64,000 nucleotides of DNA, taken from assembly GCF_905475395.1 (NCBI RefSeq), contig NC_058341.1, positions 72,227,597 through 72,291,596 of the forward strand. The letters run 5' to 3'. Shown piece by piece: positions 24,278-35,156 of this stretch. This DNA comes from Chrysoperla carnea (lineage: Eukaryota > Arthropoda > Insecta > Neuroptera > Chrysopidae). The notes beneath the pieces were generated by a model. It was not told where the DNA came from, did not search any database, and saw only the letters and a list, made by a program, of their open reading frames with translations. Within the stretch, counting starts at the first letter, position 1; each line of letters starts with the position of its first letter. A program made the position numbers and the translations under genes.

Positions 24278-24440
24278 ACGCTAAATTTTATGAAAATCGT
24301 TGGAACCGTTTCCAATATTCCTGATGTATATATATAAATAATATAAAACTTGGTACCACGATGCCTTCTCTTTACAGTCAATAATTTTATTACAGTAAAA
24401 TAGATAAAACAACACACAATGAAATTATATTTATATATCA
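24278..24440 (-). repeat. LTR-like direct repeat, copy 1
   Basis: About 150 bp shared with 25435-25587 in the same orientation. The shared text includes AATCGTTGGAACCGTTTCCA, GATGCCTTCTCTTTACAGTC and TTACAGTAAAATAGATAAAA. On the minus strand the shared block can be bounded TGTGTG...TGCA, matching TG...CA LTR ends. It flanks a gag ORF as a 3' LTR would. Confidence 0.5.
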
Positions 24441-24444
24441 CACT

Positions 24445-25229
24445 TCACACTTTTTGAACGAGTTATTATAATTTTTTGACTGTGGTGGATCACCAGAATG
24501 TTTAAAATTTTTATTGCGACATTCCTTTGTATTGTGATTATTTCTTTTACAAATTTTTTATTTGTTTGAATATTTGTAAGGAAATTTTAAATTGATTTTG
24601 CATAGAGACAAAAGATTCTTCTTCGCTGGCTATGCTTAGAGCTTCATTAATTGACATAAAAGTTTTATGCCTTAAAATGTTAGAAATTTCTGGCTTACAG
24701 TGATGTGTAAACCTACATAAAGCCATTTCATTTATTAAGGCTAACTTGCCCACAAACATTGAATTCGAAATGGTACTTTCTTTAATTTTCTAAATTATTC
24801 GTGAGTTTAAATGCTAATACGTAAGAAAAATTCTTTTACGGTTTCATTTGGTTTTTGCCTACAAGTTTCTAATTGCTCTTGTAAATACGTAAGGCTTTCA
24901 GTTATTTGAAATACTTGTTTTAATTTTATTTTTAAATCAGTGAAAGTATTTATTTCGGAAGCATTTATTTTATTTTTAACTTCTGATGAAACTTTTGAAA
25001 ATATTAAGGCTGTAAGTGCCGTTTTTTGATTTTCCTTTGCTATAGATATTGCATTTTCTGCGTTTTGAAGGAAATTAGATAACTCTGACGAATTACCGTT
25101 GAATGATGTAATCATTTGTGCAAGGAAAGTAATCGGGATACTTCCCCTGTGTTGTGTTGTATCATCATCATCAGATAAATCAGGAGAAATGATTTCTGGA
25201 TCAAGGTTTTGTGAATCATCGAGACTCAT
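24445..25229 (-). pseudogene. LTR-retrotransposon Gag, gag-only element
   Basis: It opens at ATG 25229 (MSLDDSQNLDPEI) with an acidic N-terminus. A capsid-like helical domain follows (ITSFNGNSSELSNFLQNAEN, LIFSKVSSEVKNKI, LQEQLETCRQKPNETVKEFF). The last phrase is the typical spot before Gag multimerisation helices in Ty3/gypsy-type Gags. A frameshift near 24807-24830 leads to NEMALCRFTHHCKPEISNIL and INEALSIASEEES. A further shift leads to a CCHC knuckle, CKRNNHNTKEC (about 24515-24552). The frame ends about 24445, right at the left direct repeat. No protease, RT or integrase lies between the repeats, so this is either a gag-only element or a deletion product. Two frameshifts suggest it is inactive. 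Confidence 0.65.
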
Positions 25230-25434
25230 GTTTATTGATAATGAGGATAGGATAGTTGTAGAAGCAAAAATAAATATTTATAATTATAAATAAATCGACG
25301 CACAGTCAAATCAAAAACACCGAAATAAATTATCGACGTTAAAAACAGTAATCGAACGCGACCGGAACTAACGATTAAATTAGAGCTCCGTTTCTTATGT
25401 TTCTCGAAAAAACTAAGTGGCATGCATATATATG

Positions 25435-25587
25435 CATGCTAAATTTTATGAAAATCGTTGGAACCGTTTCCAATATTTCTGATGTATATATATAAATAAT
25501 ATAAAACTTGGTCACGATGCCTTCTCTTTACAGTCAATAATTATATTACAGTAAAATAGATAAAACCACACACAATGTAATTATTAT
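25435..25587 (-). repeat. LTR-like direct repeat, copy 2
   Basis: Partner of 24278-24440; it lies upstream of gag on the minus strand, as a 5' LTR would. It is bordered by a perfect palindrome, GCATGCATATATATGCATGC (about 25422-25441). I found no convincing tRNA primer-binding site in the leader before the gag ATG. Confidence 0.5.
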
Positions 25588-26485
25588 ATATATATATAAG
25601 ATATAAAATTTTCTAAAACTTTAAACTTTTCTCTCTAAAATTAATATTGTTAAGGATATTACGTGTTCAATATTGAATTACAGATAATTGAGAATTTTTT
25701 CTTGCACTAATTTACAGGAGTATTTTTTTTCTAAAAATAAGTTTACTATCACGTATTGAATGTATATACACAAAATCTTAACAAATTTGGAAGGGGGAAG
25801 TTCCTCCATTTTAAGAAAAACCGTTACGGCCTGTAACCCCGTCACCGTGCACTTTAAGCCAAAAACGGCAATAACCTTTTTTGTAGATAATTAAATCTTT
25901 TTAGTCAATTTTTTTTAAGCCTAAACAAAATTTCAAGAAGTCGCTGCTTTTACAGGTAAGAAGGCAAATTTTTATTGCTAATATGCCACTAATATTAACA
26001 TTTTTCATATATTTCTTAAATTTTTAATTTTACATTATGTAGGTTAGTTACATCCGACTAGTTTGCATGTATGTAAAGAACATTTAATTAGCTACATAAT
26101 TCATTCATAAAACTGTGTATATTTTCAAAAACCTGGGACAACTAGTCACCTGAAAAAAATAGAAAACTGTTCTGGGAACAACAAACCAGATGTACGTTGG
26201 ACCGTGTCCCTGCACATTGGGCAGACCAATTTCAAATTGAGAATAATACTAAATTTGAAACTACTAATTAATGAACTTTAATTTTTTTATTTTCTTTTGA
26301 AATTTATTAATTTTCTTATCCCTTTATATAAATTCTATCAAAGCATTCATTGAAATCGCTGGATTAACAAAAATAAATCAGACTATCAATTAGTTACATT
26401 TTTGTGATCAATTATTACTTATATTTAATTAAATATTAGTAATAATTGTATTTAAAAAAAATTTCAGTATATTTCAATGCCTGGA
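25588..26485. other. AT-rich spacer
   Basis: No gene or shared repeat recognised. A (TA)n patch lies at about 25585-25600. Confidence 0.35.
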
Positions 26486-27290
26486 ACATAGTAAACTCCC
26501 CTTTTTGAGTTGACTGTCTTTGCTTTTTCTTAATATCTTGGTACGGATACAAATTCAAATCATCCTTATCAGGCTATTTCCAGTTTTTCAAAGATTTTTG
26601 TTTGCATTGATTTTATCAAAATTCCATCCTCACTAAGAGATTCTATTAAACCTGCGAACTATTCTTCTTCGTGTTCAAATATGACAAAGCCTCCTTTCTC
26701 ATAATTAATGTTATTCTTCAATCGGACTATCAAAGTTTTCAATTTTTCCACAAGAGTCATCAGTATCTTGGACGAAAAAGTTTGAATTATCAAAGTCTCA
26801 AACAAAACTTTCATTTCACTCTATCTGTTTTCTTCTTTTCCTTACTCTTTACTTTCTTTAACTTACAATCATCTTTAAGAGTAACTTTTTTTAAAGCTTC
26901 AATCGCATTTTTCTCCGGTGTGCCCGTTAGTATTCTAGATTTGTCTTTTGGTCTACCTTTGTTAGGGGTGCTAAGTTTTAAGGAACTTGGTCCATCCTTC
27001 GGAAGTGTTTAAAAACATTCAATAAGTGTATTTCAGCTTGTTCAGGGGCTCTTGGGACGATTCTTGAGTCGACTATTTATCATCCTATGCACAAAGTTCT
27101 TGGGCAGCTATTCCGGTTCCTATTTCCGAACAAAGTGATGCACCTTGGCCAACGATCGAGGTACATCGTAAGTTGGATGGCTAAAGTACAACATCATGAC
27201 AACCGCATTTAACAAGCTTCAAAATCCCACTTGCGATTGATATTAGGATCTTACACTCATGTTGTCAAGCACATATATATCCTAGGAATA
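26486..27290 (-). pseudogene. Tigger/pogo-like DDE transposase, C-terminal part
   Basis: On the minus strand, broken frames keep the order of a Tigger-like transposase. VLDN with, after a one-base shift, HECKILI (about 27240) corresponds to the LLDNHESH signature with the second catalytic Asp. VVMMLYFSHPTYDV sits where FPPHTSH is expected. Then come NKGRPKDKSRILTGTPEKN (about 26970-26914), INYEKGGFVIFEHEEE and WK-stop-PDKDDLNLYPYQDI. The GR-K-K-ILT-TP-KN phrase and the VIFEHE tail are characteristic of the acidic-lysine C-terminus of this family in insects. Multiple stops and shifts make it dead. The catalytic domain upstream of DNH is not readable and TIRs were not found. Confidence 0.55.
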
Positions 27291-27745
27291 GATTTTAAAT
27301 AAAACAGTTTTCACAAACATGAATCACTTTAAATAAATTGCCATAAGTTATTATCAGGTTCCTGTTAGAACTAATATTCGAAGAGATATCGGACAAATAG
27401 CCAATTAGTAAATCGTCATACTCGTACAACGATTAGTGATACAAAAAAAATTGTGTTACAAAAACGGTAGGTAATTTAATTATCTATAATAAAGGTTAAA
27501 ATGGAAACATTTCCCCCTTCTATTTACATTCAGTATGTGCTACTGAACTTATTTAAATAAAAAAATAACTCCTGTAATTAAGTGCATTAAGGACAAGAGT
27601 AACTAGCTTCTGTATAACATATATCATTAAATGAATTATACCATGGTATAAGAGCCCATATCAAAAAGGCATATCATCGAACACAGGTTACGCCCACCAT
27701 ACTATAAAAAATTGATTCTTGTTATTATGCCATTACTCCAGGGAA
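27291..27745. other. AT-rich spacer
   Basis: Nothing recognised; probably the rest of the Tigger-like element, eroded. Confidence 0.3.
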
Positions 27746-28562
27746 GGAAGGATTTGACCTCCGAAATCCAAGTTACTGAATCGATATTGTTGAAATTTTG
27801 GTAATAGGCTCTACTTACCACCCTATTCAAAATCTATAACTCGCCGAAGGGCGCTTCCTTCCTGGGGGTGGTTGCCACCCCTTCTCAGGGGTGAAAATAG
27901 TTTTGTTCAAAATAACCCCTGGAATCGATTGACTGGAGTGACCAATTTTGAGCAAAAAATGTCATATACTCTTATTTATTAACCAAATGCTTTTTGAGCT
28001 ATTTGCAATAGAAAGCGCGCAGATTTGACATAAAAAAAGCATGATTTCAGTTGGTTTTTCGTGAATTACTCAAAAACTAGGCGTTTTTTCAGCATAGTTG
28101 TCATGAACAAAATTGTAGCCAATAAATTAACCAAGAGAATGATTGCTTAATCGATTTATTAAATTCAACGATCACTAAGTAATATCGTAATATAGTATCA
28201 ATAAATCTTCTTTTTATTCATTTTTTGTTTTTTGTTGTGTTTGACGTCTAAAAACGGGGAAAAAATGAAATTTTATAGCTTTATAAGCAAAAAGTTGTTT
28301 TGTAGTGCTTGAAAAGACCTTTAAATTGAACTGTGTTAAAAAATTGAGTGAGTTACAGTTGAAATAACGTGGACTATTCAAATTTTTAAAAGAAAAATCT
28401 CACACAGGATGGGTACCATTTCGACTTAAATTGTAATAAATCAATTTCGTTGCACAGTTCATTTGAGTCTCGTATATGTGACCAAGAAGTTACACTGGGT
28501 TTGAAGGCAAGGCTTATTTTTAGAAATAGGCACGATCAACTTTTATAAAATTTTTCGAATAT

Positions 28563-28565
<3 letters not shown>

Positions 28566-28644
<79 letters not shown>

Positions 28645-28672
28645 ATCTATATATATTATATATATATATATT
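28566..28672. repeat. (TA)n microsatellite
   Basis: About 34 uninterrupted TA units, followed by imperfect TATTATA and TATCTATA units to 28672. Confidence 0.9.
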
Positions 28673-28689
28673 TCAATTGCATCTTTATT

Positions 28690-29465
28690 TAAAAATCAAA
28701 GATTTATTATTACCTCATCCAGCAAAGCAATTTAAACCACTTTTTATTTATTTTTTATACATTTCTTTATAAGGGGTAGTTTTCCCGTCTAAGGGCAAAA
28801 ATTACGCTTTGGAAGGAGCAGATTTTGAAGAGGATTGTAAGTAGAGCCTAATCACAAAATTGCAAAAAATTAAACGATAAATAAGATAAATTTGTTATTT
28901 TTATTCATTTGATAAATATAAGGGATGTTCTACGGATAAATGGGATGTTTTTTGGGATTGAATGATGTTTCAAACTATTTTTAACATAATTTATTATACT
29001 CAATTCTGCAAAGCACTTTGAAACACTTTTGAATTGTTTTTATTGCAATTTTCTAATAAGGGATAGTTTTCTCCCTTAATTGAAAAAATAAAACATCGAC
29101 ATAGGGTAGACTTTGAAGAGGGTGGTTTGTAGAGCTTAATTACAAAATTTCAAAAAGTTCCATGAGTTTTAAGCATTGAATCTCGTGAAAATGTCGGCAA
29201 ATTGTTTTTTCATTGTAATTTTTGGTAGTTATTAAGGGTTGAAACATTCTGAAAATTATACTTATAATGATAAATCATAGCATAACTCATATTCAACATA
29301 ATTTATCATTCCCCACTCTTACAAAGCCCTTAAAACACTTTTTATTAATTTTTTTTGCATTTTTGCACTAAGGGGTGGTTTTCACCTCCTTAGGATAAAA
29401 AAGGCCTTTCGTCATGATATAGATTTTGAATAGGATGATAAGTAGAGATTATTTCCAAAATTGCC
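28690..29465. repeat. three degenerate units of about 300 bp
   Basis: Each unit has the order AGCAAAGCA-TTT-AAACACTTTTTATT, then a GGGGTAGTTTTC-like block, then GATTTTGAAGAGGAT-GTAAGTAGAGCCTAAT. The last block is at about 28819, 29110 and 29420. The final unit merges into the right TIR of the surrounding element, so the array probably grew from the TIR-adjacent end. Confidence 0.5.
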
Positions 29466-29562
29466 ACAAAATCGATTCAGTTACTCGGATTTCGGAGGTT
29501 GTACCCTATTTTCAGCTTCATTCCACGGAGTACATGCATATATGTAATATGAAAGTTATACT

Positions 29563-30115
29563 AAGTTTAGTCCCAAGTTTGTAACGCTTAAAAATATTCA
29601 TGCTATCAACAAAATTTTGGTATAGGTGTTATAAAACCACCTAATTAGTCCATTTTCGGTTGTCTGCCCGTCTGCCCGCCTGTCCTTCTGCCCGTCTGTC
29701 CGTCTGTCTGTCAACACGATAACTCCTAAACGAAAAAATATATCAAGCTGAAATTTTTACAGCATGTTCACGACGTTAAAAGTGAGGTCGACTTCGTAAA
29801 CGAGCAACATAGGTTAATTGGATTTTGGGTCCGTAGGACCCATCTTGTAACCCCTTAGAGATAGAACAAAAGTTTAAATGTAAAAAATATTCCTTTTAAA
29901 AAAATAACAAACTTTTGTTTGAAACATTTTTTCGTAAACGTCACTATTTACCCGTGTGGGCACAAATTAGGCGTAAATTGTATAGTATGTATTATATGGG
30001 GATATCAGTTATGCATGTGTAACATGTATGTATGTGTAACGTGTTAGAGTAATCAACACTGTCTATTCATGGTTTTTCAACAAGTAACTCAGTCAATTGT
30101 TTGTTTTCACTTTTT
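29563..30115. mobile_element. repeat family A, copy 1
   Basis: Begins ACTAAGTTTAGTCCCAAGTT. It has a GTCTGCCCGTCTGCCCGCCT run at 29660-29710, ACGATAACTCCTAAACGAAA, GGGTCCGTAGGACCCATCTT (a palindrome around 29830) and GAGATAGAACAAAAGTTTAA. It ends in an ATGTATGTGTAAC block and CAATTGTTTGTTTTCACTT. The same order recurs at 36450-36900 and, reversed, at 58300-58685. No coding capacity. Confidence 0.6.
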
Positions 30116-30326
30116 TTATTTTGAATTTAGCAAAAAAAAAGGATTCTTTTTTTTCCAAAACACCTGTTTGAAATTTACATAATTTTTAATAGGTTGATAA
30201 TGAACCATTTAAAACAAATTTTCTGGTTAACCTTTTTCCCCGGAAGATTAAAAGCATCCGATTTTTATGACATGCTTTGTTTAACATAATTTGTAAAATA
30301 ATGGAAGATAATGTGTCAGGCGCAAA

Positions 30327-30793
30327 GTTGAAGGTAATAAAAATGCACTAGTAGAGAGGTGAATTGTCCTTGATAATTCATTTTCTTTGCTGTGAAATTT
30401 TTATATGTCATGTACATATTACGTTAAAGTTAATAGCTACTTAATAAAGGTCTAATTGTTTTTGCTATAATACGAAAATGATTGTTATTAATTCCTTGTG
30501 TAAGTTTCTCTATCGTACGTATTTATTTAATATTATACAAGGCAAGTTTTTTGTTTGAATTGTTTGTAGTAATACTTCGAAAACTTTCTTTGTAAAACAT
30601 TAAATAAATACGTACTAAAGAGAAACATACACAAGGATTATAACCAAATCATTTTCGTAATTTAAAGAAAAAATTAGACCTTTATTAAGTACCTGTTAAC
30701 TATAACGTAATATGTACATGAAATATAAAAATTCCCCAGCAAATAATACGAACAAGCAACAACTCACCTCTCTACGAGTGCATTTTTATTACC
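30327..30793. mobile_element. palindromic MITE
   Basis: GGTAATAAAAATGCACTAGT is mirrored by GAGTGCATTTTTATTACCTG. The arms of about 190 bp (GAGAGGTGA, AATAAAGGTCTAATT, GAAAATGATT, ACGTATTTATTTAAT) are separated by about 90 bp. Non-coding. Confidence 0.7.
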
Positions 30794-31786
30794 TGAAACA
30801 GGAAAACCACGACATGCAAGCCATCGAACATGGTGATCTTGAATTTTTCGTATGGTTATAGAGATGTACATATGATTTACTGATGGTCATGGTTACCGTC
30901 GGCTGAGCCTTAAATATTAAAGTAGGTAATGTTCCAAGTCGCCCTGTAAGGTTCCTCGAATTTCTACGTGTGATATCCCCCTCCCCCAGGGTGAGATTTG
31001 AAAAACTGTCACTAAGTGATGGCTCTGGAAACTGCCTGCTTGTTTGATAATTCATTAGATGTGATTTTGAACAGTCATCCTGCAAAGTTTGAGCTCAACA
31101 AGTCGTCCCATTCCCGAATTATACCAAAAAAACTGAAAATGTCGATACGCGGTAAAGAAATTTGAAGTGATGGCTCTGGAAACTGTGTAAAACTTGTTTG
31201 GTTGTGTTGAGGATGTCAAAGGGAGTGAGGAGCAAGTGGTCAGGGATTTTTTTGGCAAAACTTTGAAAAACACGAATTTACACCACCGGCTCGCGTTTTT
31301 GCCAGAAAATGAAAAGTACACAATTAAACGCTGCCTTTTTTTCCTGTACTCATTTGTATTGTAAATACAAAAAACCAAACAGCAGAAATTTTGAGCTAAA
31401 ACATAATTTTTTACGCAACAAGAAAAAAACTTTTTTTTTACCTGTAAAGGTCGATTTTCATAAAAAAGTAAATGTACATTTGTTTATACAACGTGTTCTG
31501 TTATTAACTGCAGAAACCTAACTTCCCAAAATAAGCTCATCAAGAGCAACAAAAAAACCCTTTTCCAAATTTGGATCTGAGCCCTAATTTGGGAGCTACA
31601 GGTATGACAAAAATTGATAAATTTGATTATTCATTGACTATCATTCGATAACCAGTAGCCAATGATAATCAGAAGATATTAGTAAATTTTTTAAAAAAAT
31701 ATTCAACTGAGGTAGGAATTTTTTAAAACTATAACATGATTCAATTGGATTATATTATTTTGCAAAAACATTAAATTATTGTACGT

Positions 31787-32000
31787 AAACAAACAAACTA
31801 TGCGACAATGGGTGTGGTTTGTTTGCTTAGGTGAAATGATAAATTGTTTACTTATAATTATTATTATTTTTCAATTTAATACATTTTTTTCTATTATTCT
31901 GAGAAAATAATATTATAATATAATATTATAATTATAAGTAAACAATTTATCATTGGACCTAAGCAAACAAACCACACCCATTGTGACATAGTTTGTTTAT
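31787..32000. mobile_element. near-perfect palindromic MITE
   Basis: TAAACAAACAAACTATGCGA is mirrored by the right end CATAGTTTGTTTA. The arms of about 80 bp contain CAATGGGTGTGGTTTGTTTG and AAATTGTTTACTTATAATTA. The AT-rich loop is about 50 bp. Confidence 0.7.
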
Positions 32001-32040
32001 GATCTGACATAAAATAATGATAAAAAAAGAAGTTTAAATA

Positions 32041-32180
32041 TTAAAAAAGGTCGTCAGCACCAGTTTCCTCTTCATCAGCCTCATCAATAATATCCGGATT
32101 ATTGACAACTGGATCGTAATCCCCCAACGTCGATCCCAGATCATTTAATATTGGCATATTTTCGATATTTGCACCGGCTA
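32041..32180 (-). pseudogene. C-terminal tail of the element 1 nuclease ORF
   Basis: An open minus-strand frame ends at TAA 32041-32043 and reads IENMPILNDLGS, then LGDYDPVVNNPDI, then an acidic end, DEADEEETGADDLF. Acidic tails after the cysteine-rich domain are seen in this protein family, and the third copy in this window also ends in a D/E-rich stretch. It lies downstream of the main nuclease ORF on the same strand, with the LINE fragment (32182-32930) between. I read it as the displaced last segment of the same gene. Confidence 0.45.
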
Positions 32181-32181
32181 T

Positions 32182-32930
32182 ATAGGACCGGAACAGTTTG
32201 GATTTGTACCGAAAAAGGGAACTAGGAACGCTCTTTTAACACTTCATTTATTAATGGAACGTTCCATAGAAGTTAACAACGACCTTTTTGAAATTCTTCT
32301 AGAAATGAATATAGATAGTAAAGATATTCGAATCATTCAAGCTCTATATTGGAATCAACAATGCGTCAAGGATGTGTTATGTCAGCAATGCTATTTAACA
32401 TATATACAGAGATGGACTTTCGGAAATTAAATAAAAAATTGGGAGTTAATATTAATGGTCAATACATCAGTAATTTACGATATGCGGACGATTCATTACT
32501 AATGACAAATAGCGAACAAAATCTTCAGATCCAACTTAATACGCTGCATCAACAATTAGAAGAATGGGGGCTCCAAATTAATATACAAAAAAACGTATAA
32601 TGAATGTTTCTTGGAAAGAAAAAATATCAAACGACGAGGTATTGGATAAAGTTGGTGCTAAAAGAGAACTAATAAAGACTCTAAAAACAAGGCAACTGCA
32701 GTTCGTGGGTCATGTGATAAGACAGCAGTCCTTAGAATATTTAGTACTAAGCGGCAAAGTATTAGGTAACAAATCAAGGGGTAGAAAGGCAGTAACTTTT
32801 CTATCGTCCCTTTCTCCGCAAAAGGCTGCTGATCTTTTTCACATGGCCTATGATCAACAGCAGTGGAATTCCATGATTGCCAACGTCTGTTGAACGGCAC
32901 ACAATGATGATGATGATTCTCGCAATAAAA
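32182..32930 (+). pseudogene. second LINE fragment, reverse transcriptase
   Basis: It starts abruptly at IGPEQFGFVPKKGTRNALLT, an RT motif, then LLMERSIEVNNDLF. A deletion removes the AFDRV block with the first catalytic Asp; FEILLEMNIDSKDIR and QALYW follow. After a frameshift come MRQGCVMSAMLFNIYTE, NLRYADDSLLM with the catalytic YADD, and LEEWGLQINIQKN. A second deletion joins this to the C-terminal piece VSWKEKISNDEVLDKVG and RQLQFVGHVIRQQ. A short ATGATGATGATG tail at 32904-32915 looks like the microsatellite 3' end of some LINEs. It differs clearly from the LINE at 19834. The clade is not assignable by eye. Confidence 0.7.
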
Positions 32931-32962
32931 TCGCGTTGTTCTGTAATTAAATGTTATAAATT

Positions 32963-33854
32963 CTAATTTATACTAATGTGTTTAATTTTCGAGCACCATT
33001 TGAAGCTAAGCTCTTTTGTATCTTTTCCGTTTATATTTACGTTCTCAATAACCCAACCGAATTGTGTTGGATCATAGGTGGGTATCTTGCATATTCGCAT
33101 TTTGCCAAACATGCGTTATGTAAGCGGTTCGGAGTATGTGCTGTCGTAGCTCATTCCGACTGGGGGGCAATTTCGCGGCCTCATACGACAATATAAGCTC
33201 TATCAAATGTTCAGCATCCTTATCGAATGTACCCACAAACATCTTGTATCTCACTAAATTAATAGAGTCGAACGAAGAATAACTATAGAGGACACAAACG
33301 AATTTCTCTATAATATGAAACACGTCGGACGTTAGTAATTCGCTCAAGTTTCCTAATTTCCAAAAAGCTTCTAGATACTTATCCTTTTCAGATGTTTGTT
33401 TAAAAGGCTTAATTTTCTCTTTAGTATAAAACGCCGGGTTACTATCACAGCCGGAAAATGAATGTAAACCAGGCAAGGCATTGATGATATTTTGTCCGTG
33501 TCCCATAGCGGCAAGAGCGCTATGTATGTTACCGATACTTATTATGAGCACCTTGTTTCCAGTGCCGACTTGCATGTATACGGAATGATTTTGTGCCATG
33601 TTTTTCAAGTGATGCAACATTAAAATTACTACATCCGTATCATTAGCTTTTATAAAAATGTTTTCCACATTTGCGGATCTGTAATGGCAGGCATGGAAAA
33701 TAATCTTAGTGTCTGCTTCCATATGATTTTTTACGGTAAAATCTTCACAGACATGAGCTAGCATGAAAAACGTGCCGCCTCGCTCATACCTCAACAACGA
33801 ATATTTAAAACAAGATTCGTAATGTGAATAAAACTTTGCTTTTACTGCTGGTTT
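32963..33854 (-). pseudogene. XPG/FEN-like nuclease ORF of element 1
   Basis: A minus-strand frame is open from about 33854 to 33072. It has no clear start: the TTG at 33797 is internal and residues upstream fit (KAKFYSHYESCFKY). It contains HMEADTKIIFHACH, IKANDTDVVILMLHH, VGTGNKVLIISIGNI, LPGLHSFSGCDSNPAF and LPPSRNELRQHILRTA. The acidic residues EAD, DTD and GCD are spaced as in the XPG-I/FEN core (EAEA, D-x-D, GCDY), so a metal-dependent nuclease fold is likely. A one-base shift at about 33080 continues the family linker, PTYDPTQFGWVIENV and LSFKWCSKI, to 32963, where LINE sequence begins. The N-terminal half (copy 2 shows it) is missing. Proteins of this family are widespread in insect and other animal genomes as repeats; I do not know a gene symbol. 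Confidence 0.6.
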
Positions 33855-35156
33855 TTATCAATAAAAGGTGGCAACGGTCAGTCGACTGCAAATCTTGACT
33901 TAAGAAGTTTACTAAAGCCTTTTTAAAATTAAATAAATTACATTCTTAGGGATTTAAAATATAGTGTTAACTTGCTTAAGATTCTTCAAAAATGTAAAGG
34001 CAAAGTGGAAGGGTTGGGATCTGGAGGTTTAATTTTACTGTAGACACATTAAATGTGTTTATTTTAGTGTCAACTTGCTTTAGAAACAACGTTTAGTACG
34101 CAAATACGTCAATACGATAAATTTTGAAATTAGATTGGCTTTCTTTTTTGGCGTAAAAAATGTAGTTTTTGCTCAAAATTTCTGCGGGTTGATTTTTGTA
34201 TTTGCAATACATACGAGTGCAGGAAAAAAAAAGAAGCCGACATTTTAACTGGGTACTTTTCATTTTCCGAGCCGATGGTGGAAATTCGTGTTTTTCAAAG
34301 TGCTGCCAAAAAAAATCCCTGACCCCTTGTTTTTCTGCCAGACATATTTTCCTGTTCCTTGTGACATCTTCAACACAACCAAACAAGTTTTACACAGTTT
34401 CCAGAACCATCACTTCAAATTTTTTTACCGCGTATCGATATTTTCGGTTTATTTGGCATAATTCGGGAATGGGACGACATGTTGAGCTCAAACTTTGCAG
34501 GATGACTGTTCCGAATCACATCTAATGAATTATCAAACAAACAGACAGTTTCCAGAACCATCACATAGTGATAATTTTTCAAATCTCCCTCGGGGGGGGG
34601 ATATCACACGTAGAAATTCGAGGAACCTTACTTGGAACATTACCTACTATCATATTTAAGGCTCAGCAGACGGTTACCATGACCATCAGTAAATCATATG
34701 TACATCTCTCTAACTAATATTTCAATTTTGCTTCAGGCACGTCATCATCCGCTAATTCCATTTTTACCAAGTATGTTTAACATTGTTGTTACGTGACATC
34801 AAAAAACATACGATTGCGTCATCAACACTGATTATGTATGGTATTTCAACAATTAACTGTTTGTTTTCACTTGTTTTAAATTAAAATTCATTTCATAACA
34901 CCTCTTTGGTTTTTTTAAAATACAGTTTCAGGTATCTTCTATCTGTTACAACTTGTCAAGCTAGCAATTTTTGGTAATAAATTTGTCAGACTTAATTTTG
35001 AATGCGTAGACAATTAATATTATAAAATGAAGTCTTTCTTAGTAAAAGAGAATTTCTTCGCTGACAGATCAATTTCAATGCATAAATAAAATAAATGTCA
35101 ATCTTTAATATCTTGATTTAATTATTTTTATTGATTATATATGAATTTGATTATAT

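Larger units (their letters stand above)
27746..29510. mobile_element. TIR element with internal tandem units
   Basis: GACCTCCGAAATCCAAGTTA at the left is mirrored by CTCGGATTTCGGAGGTTGTA at the right. The arms continue for about 90 bp (ACTGAATCGAT, TTTTGG-AATA, CTCTACTTA-CA-CCTATTC, AAAATCTAT). The interior holds a (TA)n microsatellite and three degenerate 300-bp units. No ORF. Confidence 0.6.
30861..34720. mobile_element. long-TIR element 1 carrying an XPG-like ORF
   Basis: The arms, about 600 bp each (30861-31480 and 34110-34720), are inverted copies. Landmarks from the outside in are AGAGATGTACATATGATTTA, GGTTACCATGACC, GAGGAACCTTAC, GATATCACACGTAGAAATTC, CAAGTCGTCCCATTCCCGAA and ATTTTTTACGC. 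Inside lie a palindromic MITE, the tail and core of an XPG/FEN-like nuclease ORF on the minus strand, and a LINE fragment splitting that ORF. The arms are imperfect but long; the right arm has small indels. The N-terminal half of the nuclease gene is absent, so the element is not autonomous. Confidence 0.65.

Noticed and set aside
26671..27012. Plus-strand ORF of 113 codons
   Set aside because: It overlaps the minus-strand Tigger-like remnant and lacks a domain or codon pattern of its own.
33764..33797. TTG or downstream ATG as start of the element 1 nuclease
   Set aside because: Family-like residues continue upstream to 33854, and copy 2 shows a long N-terminal half, so the start lies in sequence now lost.
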